A stretch of DNA of 64,000 nt from Arenicola marina (GCA_964019135.1 OZ025250.1:47213174-47277173); one strand, 5' to 3'. Positions 22,378 through 33,518 are shown, counted from the stretch's first letter. Notes: generated by a model from the sequence alone, not told the origin. Translations and numbers: made by a program.

Positions 22378-23910
22378 GGTCCGTGTATATACCGTCCAAT
22401 CGTTTTTCGTTTTCAAAATGATCATACGAAAGACGAAAAACAAACCAACAATCGCTTTTCGTTTACCAAAACATCATTCAAAAAACAAAAAACAATCACT
22501 GATACCGTGTTCCGTTTTCCCCAGTCAAGACCAGCAACAGCAAACCAAAACGTACTACCACATACCGTTTCAAGTGTCGCCAAACGAAATACGAAATGAA
22601 GTATACGGTCGCGTAATGACAAATCGTTTTTCGTCTACCGTTTTGGGACGAAATACGAAACGAGTTGTGCCGACTGGACGGTGGCCGGTAACTGAGCATA
22701 AATGAGACTAAGAGGCTAGACATTATACGCTCCCCAGTTAGGTAAAAAAGGTAAAAAGGTGCCCATTACAGGGAACTTGACGCCCCGAGGTCGATCAATG
22801 CCAACGACACTGCCATCCCCACCCTGGCTCCGCCCCTGCCACCCGCACCCGGGCTCCGCCACTGCCACCTCCACCCGCTGGATCCGCCCCCGTTTGAATA
22901 AAACTGTTCCGTGTGGGGTTGGGAACAATCGTTCGTTCTTCATGGTGGTTCGACATCCGTGTGGCGTTTTACTTGGGGTGGATCCAAGCCAATAACGTTA
23001 GGCCAATATCGGTTTATTTAGGCTTAGGCCTGCCTGTTTGGTTTATTCAGATTTCCATACCATTATTTGATCAAAGACAGAGACGGGTCACAAACTCCAA
23101 AAAATCACTACATGTTATGTAGTTATGTATATATAATGCATATTATAACCGATTACAGGCCGCCTTCCGCCCTGTTAGCAGCGCGCTTATCATGGCGTAG
23201 GCCGTGGCGCAACACAATGGGTTCATTTTTGGGGGGCCAAGACGGATATTCCGCTCTGTATACTCAACATGATCCGGGCCTGCCGATAGGGCTACGCCGT
23301 ATGCCAATGAAATGTTCACACTGGTCAACTCCGTGCATTTTGGGGCAACGGAACCAGCGTAGTCCATCACTTTTCAATCAGCCGTCGGTATGCCGATGTG
23401 CCCCGGTTCAAAACAACACTGGACATTCGGGAGAAGAAGGCGGCTGATTCAAAGGTGATCAGAGTAGGTTGGTTCCAGTGCCCCTATTTGCACCGGATAT
23501 AAAAGGTGTGTGCATTTCATTGGATTAGGCATATCCCTCTCTGACCACCCGGAAGTGGCCTGTCACGTGTTGCGGGTCGCGGGGGGGGGGGATACCGAAG
23601 CTCGCCCAACGAAATGCGCCCAGTGTTTCCCCCCTCTACCTTGAACTTGGGGCCCGGAGTGGGGTTGCCACCTGGCGAATAACGTACGCAACGCGAATTG
23701 TGCATTGCGTATATACAGCGACAAGAAAAACGGTTGCGTTGCGCATAACCGTTTTTCGTTTCGGAAACGATAAACGAAAAACGGTTCCTGTGACTAATTT
23801 TCGTTTTCTATGTCGCCAAACGAAAAATTAAAAACAGTTGTTGGTTCGTTTTTCGTTTTCTTATGATCATTTTAAAAACGAAAAACGATTGGACGGTATA
23901 TACGCGGACC
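22378..23910. mobile_element. TIR element, 1533 bp, copy 1
   Basis: The left end GGTCCGTGTATATACCGTCC and the reverse complement of the right end agree for about 75 bases, rich in CGTTTTTCGTTT. Flanks are CTCCAC at 22372-22377 and 23911-23916, a probable 6-bp target duplication. No transposase ORF is seen, so it is non-autonomous. Subterminal CGTTTTTCG motifs recur in both orientations and could bind a transposase. Present at the same place in copy 2 (52959-55310), so it inserted before the copies split. Confidence 0.8.
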
Positions 23911-24655
23911 CTCCACACTGGTAGCGCGGTCTCCCCAAACGGAGAAGCCCGTTGTCCCAGAGAGGATCGAGGTATCGTGGGTATTTTCGGAGGGGGGCGG
24001 GGGGGAGGGCTTTTCCGATTGTGGGTGGGTGTTTCCAGGGGGTATTTCGGGGGGAATGGTCTCGTGGGAGGGGGGGGTGGCCTAGGGAGCTATTATGGGG
24101 AGATTGCTAGGGGGAGATTTCCTGGGGGGGGGAGGGGAGTTGTCTTAGGGGAAATTGTCCAGGGGGAGAGGCAGGGGCAGGCGTTCCAGGGGAAATTGTC
24201 CGTGGGAGCAGGGGGGGGGGGTGGGTAGTTGTCCCGCTCCCATCACTATGTGTGACTGGGCAGTTGACACTGGTTCTTTGTAACGTGACTTACTAAAGTA
24301 TATCAAATTACCTGCCCCCTAGCCTCTCCTTAGATATCACAATGCATCAAGCTTTCGTATTTTCTGTCTTCTTTCTTACCAAGTGTGCAGTACGTAACGT
24401 GTGGCGCAATTTCGTTCAGAACCCCTCGATCCCCGGTCGGAAGTCTTCAGTGCCTCCCCCCCACCCCCCTTTTGACGAAGAACGGTATCTGGGGCGTGCC
24501 CCCCCCCTTTCCAAGTCTTGTATCCGCCCCTGAAGTATATTATTTTATTGTGCACCCCCTTTAAAGGATTCCTGCATATTACCGTGCTTTTCCCAAGCGT
24601 CTGCAAAAAGCCACCAATTTACCAACCTAGTGTCCTTACTTTGCAGATCCTGTCT
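23911..24655. other. G-rich spacer
   Basis: Runs of G at 23995-24230 are interspersed with TTGTCC and CAGGGG motifs. The region 24308-24393 is missing from copy 2, where the second LINE sits instead. Confidence 0.5.
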
Positions 24656-24659
24656 CCGA

Positions 24660-24745
24660 TGGATTTGCATGAAGCGCAGTTCTGATTTGCAGGGTGCAGC
24701 TCTGATTTTCAGAGCGCAGTTCTGATTTGCAGGGCGCAGCTACTT
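24660..24745 (+). repeat. 20-bp repeat (GATTTGCAGGGCGCAGCTCT), about 4 units
   Basis: The copy 2 counterpart at about 59135-59262 has about 6 units. Confidence 0.75.
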
Positions 24746-24984
24746 TGTACCTATGGGCCACAGTACACTCCAGTATTTAGCGCAGACCACTTAATACAGA
24801 CTAGCCAATTTTCATTTGAAAGGAAATAGAAGAAGCAGCCATGCCAACCATAGACCAGTGGCTGACTAAACCCTTCTCTGTCCCCCTAGAAACGGTAAAG
24901 AGCACCAGTCTTATTGCGGTACCGCGCGGAGAGGTCACCCTGCTTCACTTGCCTGGGGTCCAGGGGGAGGGGGTTACAGCGTGG

Positions 24985-26380
24985 GGGTGTGGGGTGGATT
25001 AAACTAGTCTTGGCTTGGGGGTGTGGGGTGTGGGTGTGGGGTGGATTATACTGGACTTTTTTTAATGTAAACTTCATTTATTTAACGAGGTTATCAACAG
25101 CGCATACAAATCTGAATGACTACATCTGGACTTGGCTTGGGGGTGTGGGGTGGATTATAGTTGACTTGGCTTGGGGGGTGGGGTGTGGGGTGCATTATAA
25201 TGGACTTGGCTTGGGGGTGTGGGGTGTGGGGTGGATTATACTTGATTTAGATTAGGGGTGTGGGGTGGATTATACCGGATTTAGATTAGGGGTGTGGGGT
25301 GGATTATACTTGACTTGGCTTGGGGTGAGGGGTGTGGGGTGGATTATTCTTGACTTGGCTTGGGGTGAGGGGTATGGGGTGTATAATACTGGACTTGGCT
25401 TGGGGGGTTTGAGTGGATTGTCCTTGATCTGGCTTGGGGATATGGGGTGTGGGGTTGATTATTCTAGAATTGGCTTGGGGTGTGGGGTGTGGGGTATGGG
25501 GTGTGGCGTATGGGGTGTGGGGGATGGGGTGTGGGGTGGATTATACTGGACTTGGCTTGGGGTGTGGGGTGGATTATACTTGATTTGGCTTGGGGGTGTA
25601 GGGCGTAGGGTGGATTATACTGGACTGGGCTTGGGGGTGTGGGGTGTGGGGTTGATTATACTGGACTTGGCTTGGGGGTGTGGGGTGGATTATACTTGAC
25701 TTGGCTTTGGGGTGTGGGGTGTGGGGTGGATAATACTGGACTTGGCTTGGGTTTTTTTATATTTTTATATAAGCTTTATTTATTTCAAGAGGTTTACAAC
25801 AACGCATAGTACATGTAAATGTTCACCTCTGGGAGAGTGATGGCAGGTGACCATATATCGATAAATTCAGACGACGTCAAAACGCTTAGAGTCACGGATA
25901 TAACGGTGAACACTCTTAAACAATTGTTGGTTCTGTGCGAGGGCGAGTCCATCGCAACCGTGTAATAGTATGTTATTCAACTTCAGTATTTCGCGTTTTG
26001 ACATCGGGGTAGCACTACTGATAGAGGGGGTTGACATCAAGAGCAGGGGGCCGATCTCGCCCATTAACCTGGCACGGAGTGTTTGGGGGTTTGAGTGGAT
26101 TGTCCTTTGCTTGGCTTGGAGTCATGACATGACATGACATGTTGGTGTTTTAGGCCACTTTTGTGCACATACAGGCTAAATTGGGCCAAGGAACCTCCCG
26201 GGACGATGAAGGATGAAGGAATGAAACATGCCCCAGATTAGGTGCCCGAGCCCGGATGCGAACCCAGGACCTATTGATCTGCGGTCTAGTGCGCTAACCA
26301 CTACACCAGGGGTGTGGGGTGTGGGGTGGATAATACTGGACTGGCCTTGGGGGTGTGGGTGGATTGTCCTTTGCTTGGCT
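24985..26380 (+). repeat. G/T-rich minisatellite, interrupted
   Basis: Units of about 33 bases, GGCTTGGGGTGTGGGGTGGA followed by TTATACTGGACTT, with variable extra GTGGGGT heptamers. It is broken at 25749-26080 by AT-rich DNA and at 26126-26311 by a SINE; neither break is present in copy 2 (59490-60910). A related AT-rich insert occurs at 25047-25137 and at 59600-59680. Confidence 0.85.
26126..26311 (-). mobile_element. tRNA-derived SINE
   Basis: On the minus strand TGGTGTAGTGGTTAGCGCAC is a good pol III A box and D arm, and GGGTTCGCATCCGG a good B box. The body that follows (ACCTAATCTGGGGCATG, TTCATCCTTCAT, TGCACAAAAGTGGCC) recurs in the fragment at 29505-29628. The 3' end has a short ATGAC/CATGT tandem near 26124-26145. 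Absent from copy 2. Confidence 0.8.
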
Positions 26381-26439
26381 TGGAGTCATGGGATGGCAAG
26401 TAGGGGTTTTATTCGGCTTTTGTTCTAGAGGGGGGGGGG

Positions 26440-26980
26440 GGTCGCCGGGTCGGCATGAGGACGGTCGCGCCGACTAGGGTCACTGAGATGAGCGATGGGG
26501 GTGGTGTCGTCAGCAGAGAGCCCTGATTATGACTCCGTAAAACAAAGTTAATGACCTCGGAAAACGACATTACCGGATAACAATGGGTCCTCGGGCTTCG
26601 CCCTCGCCTTATTATCCGGTAATGTCGTGTTCGTCGGACATTAACTTACACATAGAGGGTGCTTTGCCGACATGATGTACACAGCCGGGCACACTGCCTT
26701 CGACTCACTCCGCTTGGGCTCCATTATATCTCTGTTGTCGCCTACGTCCTCAAGGCATTTTTGCGCTCGCTCGCCAGGGCGGCGCTGCGCAGATTGATGG
26801 GGAAAATGCGTCGCGCATTTCTGCAAATTAGTGCTGGGACCCAGCCTAAGCCTAATAAATGAAATCACGTCATGAAAAGAATGAGTTCTGTCACAATTAT
26901 AACTTTTTCGAAAGGTACAAGATGTTTTTTGATGTAATAAATACACAAAGCTCGTTATTTTTATGTTTTATTCCTGAAAA
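26440..26980. other. Spacer with a 78-bp hairpin
   Basis: At 26568-26645 GTTAATGACCTCGG and ACGACATTACCGGATAA pair with TTATCCGGTAATGTCGT and CCGACATTAAC-type right-arm sequences. The same hairpin lies at 61168-61270 in copy 2. No gene recognised. Confidence 0.6.
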
Positions 26981-27199
26981 TTATAATGTTGCAAGAAATT
27001 ACAGCTGATTTGACCTTGATTTTGCTGTTTTTCCAGATCTTGAAATTTGCAACCCGGCAGACAGCAGCGGTAAAAGCTAGCTTGCGTAGCGCCACCGTGC
27101 GGGAGCTTGAGCCGGGCAGTCAGCCAGCCTCCAGTGAAGTCAGGGGGAACCCCCCCACGTCAGTCTTGGGAGTATCCCAGCCTATATACACAATAAATC

Positions 27200-28111
27200 A
27201 TGAGGTTTCAATGTTTTCTTCCCATGATGCCAGGGAGCGCGCATCACCGTCACCCGCCGGACCAGCGCCGATGGATCGCCGTGTCACTAGGCAGACCTAG
27301 CGCCGCACACCTGACTGAGCGCCGACGGAGCGCCCTATCACCAGACGGATATGGCCCCTCATACCTGACTGAGCGCCGACGGAGCGCCCTGTCACCAGAC
27401 AGATATGGCCCTTCACACCTGACTGAGCGCCGACGGAGCGCCCTGTCACCAGACAGATATGGCCCTTCACACCTGACTGAGCGCCGACGGAGCGCCCTGT
27501 CACCAGACGGATATGGCCCCTCATACCTGACTGAGCGCCGACGGAGCGCCCTGTCACCAGACAGATATGGCCCTTCACACCTGACTGAGCGCCGACGGAG
27601 CGCCCTGTCACCAGACTTGCATGGCCCTTCACACCTGACTGAGCGCCGACGGGGGGCCCTGTCACCAGACTTGCATGGCCCTTCACACCTGACTGAGCGC
27701 CGACGGAGCGCCCTGTCACCAGACGGATATGGCCCCTCATACCTGACTGAGCGCCGACGGAGCGCCCTGTCACCAGACAGATATGGCCCTTCACACCTGA
27801 CTGAGCGCCGACGGAGCGCCCTGTCACCAGACTTGCATGGCCCTTCACACCTGACTGAGCGCCGACGGGGCGCCCTGTCACCAGACAGGCATGGCGACTC
27901 ACACTCGGCTGAGCGCCGACGGAGCGCTGGGTTACCAGACGGGCATGCCCCCTCACACCTGGGTGAGGTGGCTCAGCCTGCGGTCACAGAGAACACTCCT
28001 CCATTCCCGTCGTTTATCACAACCGAGGTCGACCCAGACAGCTGCGACCTTCGAATGAATCAGTGTGTGATGAGGAACGCTCCATATGTGTCACAGTTAC
28101 TAGCAATCTAA
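27200..28111 (+). CDS. 54-bp repeat ORF joined to LINE-like N-terminus (303 aa), doubtful
   Basis: An open frame of 303 codons has a short leader, about 12 units of an 18-residue repeat (GPSHLTERRRSALSPD plus two variable residues; 54 bases), and a 50-residue unique tail including NQCVMRNAPYVSQLL. Copy 2 has the same layout at 61860-62639 with about 10 units and the same stop. The tail resembles the start of an endonuclease domain of non-LTR retrotransposons, and the next frame (28100-28290) continues that likeness. Because 54 is a multiple of three, the minus strand is open too. It may be a degenerate retrotransposon ORF with an internal satellite, or a real basic repeat protein. Confidence 0.3.
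   Translation: MRFQCFLPMMPGSAHHRHPPDQRRWIAVSLGRPSAAHLTERRRSALSPDGYGPSYLTERRRSALSPDRYGPSHLTERRRSALSPDRYGPSHLTERRRSALSPDGYGPSYLTERRRSALSPDRYGPSHLTERRRSALSPDLHGPSHLTERRRGALSPDLHGPSHLTERRRSALSPDGYGPSYLTERRRSALSPDRYGPSHLTERRRSALSPDLHGPSHLTERRRGALSPDRHGDSHSAERRRSAGLPDGHAPSHLGEVAQPAVTENTPPFPSFITTEVDPDSCDLRMNQCVMRNAPYVSQLLAI
27305..27955 (+). repeat. 54-bp minisatellite, about 12 units
   Basis: Units of CACCTGACTGAGCGCCGACG, GAGCGCCCTGTCACCAGAC and a variable segment ending ATATGGCCC. Variants (GGATAT, AGATAT, TTGCAT) recur in an ordered way, pointing to duplication of blocks of units. Confidence 0.92.
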
Positions 28112-28300
28112 CACCCTTTGCGTCAGCTATGGACACTGGTAGTGATAGAATAATTGGAGCCTCTTTTGACCTCGGTAAACAAAAGTTTATAACTGTCCTG
28201 CGTGTATATTTACCGTCAAGCAATTGTAGCATCGACCCTTTCACTGAATGTTTGGACCATGTATGTGATTTATACGTGAAACACTCTGTGAGCTCACGAT
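28100..28300 (+). pseudogene. LINE endonuclease-domain relic
   Basis: The frame reads SDRIIGASFD-type then VLRVYLPSSNCSIDPFTECL and a following LDHVCDLY-like segment. VYLPSSN followed by an amphipathic helix is typical of the central part of apurinic-endonuclease-like domains in non-LTR retrotransposons, before the GDFN motif, which is missing here. The copy 2 counterpart at 62640-62840 has an extra base near 62680 and is frameshifted. Confidence 0.5.
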
Positions 28301-28418
28301 TTAGACTTGTTCACCACAATAAGTGGCAGGGCATGGCGGGCTCTGTTCTTGGAGTCGCGTCTGCCCTATTATTAATCTAGTATAGTCAAATGATATTGTA
28401 AATACTTTAATTGTGTGT

Positions 28419-28515
28419 GATATTTATCATTGTTTTATTAATATTATTGTTACCGTTACTACTGTGATATTTATCATTGTTTTATTAATATTATTGTTAC
28501 CGTTACTACTGTGAT
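28419..28515 (+). repeat. Two-unit tandem repeat, about 47 bp
   Basis: TGTGATATTTATCATTG through CCGTTACTAC is present twice in a row; copy 2 has it once near 62948-62995. Confidence 0.8.
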
Positions 28516-28599
28516 ATTTATGTATTTGTCTGTAACTTACGTTGCTTGAACTCTCCAGCGAGTGGAGGAAATAAATTACATAAATTACATACATCTAAA

Positions 28600-28790
28600 T
28601 AGTTTGTGCCACGTCAAAACAACTCTAGCTCATATAAATTTTCTTCTGTGCGTACTCGCTTATATTCCTGAGTTGTAAAGTAGCAGAAGGGAATACTTTG
28701 TCGACATATTTTCGCAACTACCGATTGAAATTCTGGGAGCGAGGAAAGTGACATCAAAGGGGAATACAAACGCATGTGCTTTTACATAGA
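28600..28790 (+). mobile_element. Solo end related to the TTAA element
   Basis: Begins AGTTTGTGCCACGTCAAAAC and later shows GGGGAATACAAACGCATGTG, both matching the first 220 bases of the element at 41790. The counterpart in copy 2 is at about 63085-63270. No matching opposite end was found. Confidence 0.5.
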
Positions 28791-28873
28791 GGGGCAGATT
28801 CTCTCGTTGGCGCGTTGGCTTGAACTCAGCAAAAGCACTCAACCATGAGAACAATACACGCCCTAGACAAACA

Positions 28874-29100
28874 GGGGCCGTATTCATAATCCTCTCTTAA
28901 GTTACGCACGGAAAGTCCGTTGTGGTGGTGTTCATGATTTGGAAATCTTCTTCAATATAATTTTAGCGCATTCTTAATTCGGAAAATCCACTTCTTGGGT
29001 GACTACTTATGTATTTTGAACCTGATAATCGCTCAACAAATCTTCCACTTAGCACTAAGTCTAGTGGCGTAGCCTAAGTGACGATTATGAATACAGCCCC
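28874..29100. mobile_element. MITE, 227 bp, copy 1
   Basis: Ends are GGGGCCGTATTCATAATC and the reverse complement of GATTATGAATACAGCCCC; inverted similarity continues imperfectly to about 36 bases. No coding capacity. The same insertion lies at 63356-63607 in copy 2 with an extra stretch inside. A clear target duplication was not identified. Confidence 0.75.
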
Positions 29101-29504
29101 AGATATCTACGCACTGCATCAAAGCTCACCTGTCAATCTTGTGACACCATTGGGGAATTTCAAAATAACGCTCCGATACAATGATCCAATTAGTAAACCC
29201 GCCGGACCTCAGTTGTGCTAGTTTTGGCCAATGTGTTTGTAGTTAGTGGAATAAAAACTGTAAACTCCTGAAACACATTATTATTTGTTCATCGATATCG
29301 CCTTGCTTAGCTAGCTGAAGAAATCCGTTTGTCACGATTTTGCTTCTCTTTAGCTGACACTTTCTTTTATCTGTGAAATGGTATAATATAGGTCATCCAA
29401 GACCAAATAGCATTAGTTGGTAAAATATGATCCTAGCATTTAGAAATGAACAAGTGATAAAATCACCTGTGATATCCTTACTTATTTTCACTTTGAATCA
29501 TCCG
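29101..29504. other. Paralogous non-coding DNA
   Basis: Nothing recognised; matches 63608-63975 closely. Confidence 0.4.
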
Positions 29505-29628
29505 CCCGCTAATGTCCTAGGTTCGGATACGGGCCCAGGTACCTAATCGGGGGCGTGTATTTCATTCATTCATCCTTCATAGGACAGTTTTACCCTTGCG
29601 TGCACAAAAGCGGCGTAAAAACCATTTC
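29505..29628 (+). mobile_element. 5'-truncated SINE fragment
   Basis: Starts near the B box (CTAGGTTCGGATACGGGCC) and continues with ACCTAATCGGGGGCGTG, TTCATCCTTCAT and TGCACAAAAGCGGC, the same body as the minus-strand SINE at 26126-26311. Confidence 0.7.
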
Positions 29629-29839
29629 AGTTCGTTTCCCACAGATATATTGTAATTATTGCAGGGTAAAAGGTATTTGGTGTTTTCTATGAATAGAATA
29701 CGACATGATCTGAAAACGAGAAAGGTTCCCAAAACGACGATTTGATGACACGGGATGACGCAGTGATGACACGCTGACTACACCATACTGAAGCCCTGAT
29801 GACGTCATCGTGACGCGTTCAGAACGCCATGGTGATGTC

Positions 29840-31400
29840 ATAAAGAGAACCTAATGACGCCATAATGGCACTATAATGACGCAATCATGACGCCATAATG
29901 ACGCCTTGATGATGTCATAATGAGGACTTAATTACGCCATAACGACGCCTTGACGCTATGATTGTTGTAGATAACCGCGCTATGATTGTTGTAAATGAGC
30001 GCGCTATGATTGTTGGGAACAGACCGCGTTCTTATTGTAAACGGTACATCTAGGATTGCTGTAACCGATAGGGCTATGAGTTCAGTCGACAGGACGAGCC
30101 TTCTTCAGTAACTTGATTATATTTAAGTCTCACAATTAATTGCGGCATTAATGTATGGAAGAATGTGGGCATTTTCTATGGTTGATATATATATAGACTA
30201 AAGTATTACAGATGGTGTCTTATATACGGGCGATCAAAAATGATGGATAATCCTTGTCCGCTGGATCGATTTTTTGGTAACGGGATAGCTTGATATTTAT
30301 TATCTTCTCTGTCGATATACAACAAATTACGTTGCAAGGTAAGATCATCGGGCTAGATCGGTAGGCGTTGTCGCCATGGCTATGTGTAATCAAATAATCT
30401 CTGTTCGTCGCATGCCTACTGAAGGTCACCGACAGCTGATTTGTAAGAGTTTCTTTGCTTCGTCTTTCTATATTGATTGCCCGAGCGAGAACGGACTGTT
30501 TGAATGGAACATATATTAATGGGACTTGAAGGTAAAAGTGTAGATCTGTGTTTGCAAAAGAGGTCAACAAAATATTGAGAATTGAAATGTTTTTACCTGT
30601 TACTTAGGACGCACCAAGCGGAATCAAAAATTATTACAATAAGTCGAAGTGTTCTCCTTCACTGAGCTGCCACGTCTACTACACTACATAGATACAGCAT
30701 CGGCCAAAGATACTTTTATCTATAATTTAATTCTTAGACTTAGACGCCTCTCTGTGACAACCTCCTGGGACAACAATTAAAGATGATCTCGCATGTATCA
30801 GTTGGATATATACCTAATTGAGAAGACAGAAATGCGCGCAGATATTTAAAAAAAAACATTTGGTTATAACTAAACAATGTTGATTTTATCGCATGTTAAT
30901 GACTGAACACATTAAAAGGCACGATTGGCACACATTGCATTCACATGAAAAAGTCCAGCACCACTGCCAACAAGCAAAGTGACGTGATATTATTTATATT
31001 AGCGTAACCTCGACACTGGCTTACTACACCATTAGTATAAACAGAGCCTGAACTCATAGCAAGAGCTCTCGGTGAGGCAGACCAATTTTTGTGATCACCA
31101 TCATGATGAGCTAAAACTCTATACAATAACCAGGAGACGTTATGGCCAGCATCATTGTGGGTGACAATATATTCATTCATTTATTCATTCAAGCTTCCAG
31201 TGACGATCTTTAGGCAATGTGTTCAGTTGAAACGACGTGAAAAACACAATTAATATGTCGTCATTAAAGCCCATAGCATAAAATCCCACTGCACATTTAC
31301 ATACTGATTATCTGGAGACCAAATCAACCAGTAAAACAAATTAGCTCAGTACACTTGCAATTACGACAAATATTGTAAACGTCTCTGATGATGTAAACAT
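29840..31400. other. Non-coding paralogous DNA
   Basis: No gene recognised. Includes the 3-unit counterpart (29955-30020) of the 24-bp minisatellite. Confidence 0.5.
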
Positions 31401-31820
31401 CATCAACTGCTATGGGTCTGTGTCAACGAATTCCACTGGGAGTGGGGGGAGCAGCAGAACAGCAAACGGAACAGCAAGCAGAAGAACAACTGAGAGGAAT
31501 CAGACTGTCCAACAGGGAGAGAATAATGCAGGAACCTGGTGCAGCAAAGAGAAAAGAAAACATGAATACAAACAGAGCGTGGAAGAGTAAAAAGCGAGCG
31601 GTGTGACAAACACACCTCCCCAACGGACGAGACCCGAATATTTGCTGAATAAACTTGGCCAATATTGAAAGGAATGTGAATATTGATTAGATTTTCATGT
31701 CAAGGACAAACTATCTATTATTACTAGTCAAGTAATCAAGTATCACATTTACCTCACACGCTAACAATAAAGATATTTCAAGCTCGATGTTTAAACCCTT
31801 ATTTAGACTCCTATTATAAC

Positions 31821-32007
31821 TTAGCCATATATTACCATTATGAGCAAAGAGCTGTGTAAGGTCATACCAGCAAGCGCACATGTGCCGTGCGAAACGACCT
31901 CCAACATCCCCACACGCTCATTTTCAGACTAACACGACAAATAGAAATATCCATTATCTTCTCTAACATGTTATTAGACGAGGGGTAAACGTTATTTATC
32001 CATTACG
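31821..32007 (+). repeat. Left terminal inverted repeat
   Basis: About 187 bases, including GCGAAACGACCTCCAACATC and TTATCTTCTCTAACATGTT, mirrored with about 25 differences by eye in 37790-37977. Confidence 0.9.
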
Positions 32008-32125
32008 TTGAGATGGTAACAATCCCATTTGCTTGCAACAAAATAATTCCTAAGTCCCCAAGTCGGCTAGGAAGTTCTAGTTCCGGTCACGTGACACATT
32101 AGAGGTGGTAGCGTGCGTTCGTGTT

Positions 32126-32275
32126 ATGGTCGATATGGCGGAATCTTCAGCGCGTAATTTACTTGAGCTTGTCAAGCAACACTTGAAACTTAAATATAGC
32201 CAAAACAAGGAACAGATACATGCGCTTGTTTCCCTCCCGCGGGGGGAGGGGGGGTGGGGGGTTCATTATATCTAG
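32126..32275 (+). pseudogene. Helicase gene, first exon (N-terminus)
   Basis: ATG at 32126 opens 49 codons to TAG at 32273. LKLKYSQNKEQIHALVSLPRG resembles the start of RecQ helicases, where a Q-rich helix leads to a Walker A loop. Here the loop is replaced by Gly-rich sequence from a GGGGGAGGGG run, so the ATP-binding Gly-Lys-Ser/Thr is missing or lies beyond an unseen splice. A donor site is not clear. Confidence 0.5.
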
Positions 32276-32702
32276 TAGTATTTTCTTAGGGTTCTGTAAT
32301 ATCTTGACGGTGTCTGTCATCTTTATAATTATAAAATAAATAATTATATTAACATTGAAAGTTTATGGGCGTACATGATATTTGTTTGATATATATATGA
32401 CGCTGAGGTTTGGTTGATTATGCGGAATAAATAATGGTTCTTGTATGTCAAGCATTTACATGCTAATGTAAAAAGGTATTTATTGGTATATATAAACGTT
32501 AAACCATACACTTTAGTGAACCATATATATTTATTAAATAACAATTGGACACGGCAATGAAAATAAAAAGATTATTTAATGTAACTATATTTTTCTCAAC
32601 AGATAAAAATAGATTCATAAAAAAAAAGCGGCATTTAATCCACCATACATACATATAAATATGCTAACGTAAATGTACCTGTTAAGTATATTTTATCCAC
32701 AG

Positions 32703-32847
32703 GAAGAATCAAACCAGTGGCATATAGCTATTATTGTTTCCCCACTTCGGGTATTGGTAAAAATTCAAGTATCCAGATAGACGGAATTAGGAGTGCCTGC
32801 TATCGCGCTCTTGAAACAAAACGAGTTAAAGGCCCACGCAGCGACAG
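32703..32847 (+). pseudogene. Helicase gene, exon with motif Ia
   Basis: Acceptor TTATCCACAG, donor ACAG|GTATCT. The frame reads IAIIVSPLRVLVKIQVSR, then a TAG stop at 32779-32781, then TELGVPAIALL in the same frame. SPL...L...QV...LGVPAI is typical of RecQ helicases, so a single nonsense codon breaks it. Confidence 0.75.
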
Positions 32848-32881
32848 GTATCTTTTATTTTAAACAGGTGCTTGTTATATT

Positions 32882-33081
32882 TACGAATGCACCAAATATG
32901 TCCATTTATTTATAATTATTTAACGTTTGCACTTATTTGTTAGCATCACACACAAATTTTTTTTATACACATATACATATTACGAATGCACCAAATATGT
33001 CCATTTATTTATAATTATTTAACGTTTGCACTTATTTGTTAGCAACACACAAAAAAAAATGTATACACATATACATATTGC
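32882..33081 (+). repeat. 99-bp tandem duplication in an intron
   Basis: TACGAATGCACCAAATATGT and the next 80 bases occur at 32882 and again at 32981. The second copy runs up to the acceptor of the DEVH exon. Confidence 0.85.
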
Positions 33082-33083
33082 AG

Positions 33084-33222
33084 AAATTCAACAAGGAAAA
33101 TATTCTCTCATCTACTGTTCGCCCGAATCCATAAGTCACGACCACGGGTTCAACCTGCTCAGCATGATACGAAATAAAATATGGCTGCTGGCAGTGGACG
33201 AAGTACATTTGCTCATCACATG
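33084..33222 (+). pseudogene. Helicase gene, DEVH-box exon
   Basis: Acceptor CATATTGCAG and donor ATG|GTAAAT. The frame reads GKYSLIYCSPESI, then WLLAVDEVHLLITW. The DEVH (Walker B, motif II) and the preceding Y-x-SPE segment are RecQ-like. The exon is uninterrupted. Confidence 0.8.
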
Positions 33223-33351
33223 GTAAATATAAATGTATAATTAAAAATATATAATTGAACTTTACGGGCTTCTTAGAGACAATACATATGATCATGACGT
33301 TTGATACCCAGTAGCAATAATATAGCTATTTTTTTATAATGTTCTCTGTAG

Positions 33352-33518
33352 GGAAATTCTTTCCGAAACAAATACAATCGGGTGCGAGAATTACGTGCAC
33401 TAATAGGACGTGTCCCTGTGGCCTGCACAACAGTAACGGTGAACCAGTCAATGATGGACGCTATCTCGTTGTCTCTCGCAATAAGCAAGTTTCAGATAAT
33501 AGCACAGGTACCAGACAG
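33352..33518 (+). pseudogene. Helicase gene, exon with motif III region
   Basis: Acceptor TTCTCTGTAG, donor CAG|GTAAGT. One frame gives RELRALIGRVPV, then a TTVTV segment in place of the usual TATA, then SKFQIIAQVPDR, as expected of RecQ helicases. Joining to the DEVH exon as spliced is off by one base, so there is a frameshift at the junction or a different splice site. Confidence 0.7.

Larger units (their letters stand above)
18593..29475 (+). repeat. Duplicated segment B, copy 1
   Basis: Aligns in direct orientation with 38583-63975 once the insertions in copy 2 are removed. The order of minisatellites, spacers, TIR element, G-rich arrays, 54-bp repeat and MITE is the same in both copies. 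The alignment is still running at the window end. Confidence 0.9.

Noticed and set aside
21952..22599. 215-codon ORF, counterpart at 52533-53105
   Set aside because: Runs into transposon TIR sequence and shows many amino-acid changes between copies; no domain.
23067..23447. ORF inside the TIR element with a counterpart at 54522-54911 as possible transposase
   Set aside because: Frame is not preserved between the copies because of indels, and no transposase motif is seen.
24985..25699. Gly/Trp-rich ORFs
   Set aside because: Products of the G/T-rich minisatellite reading in all plus frames.
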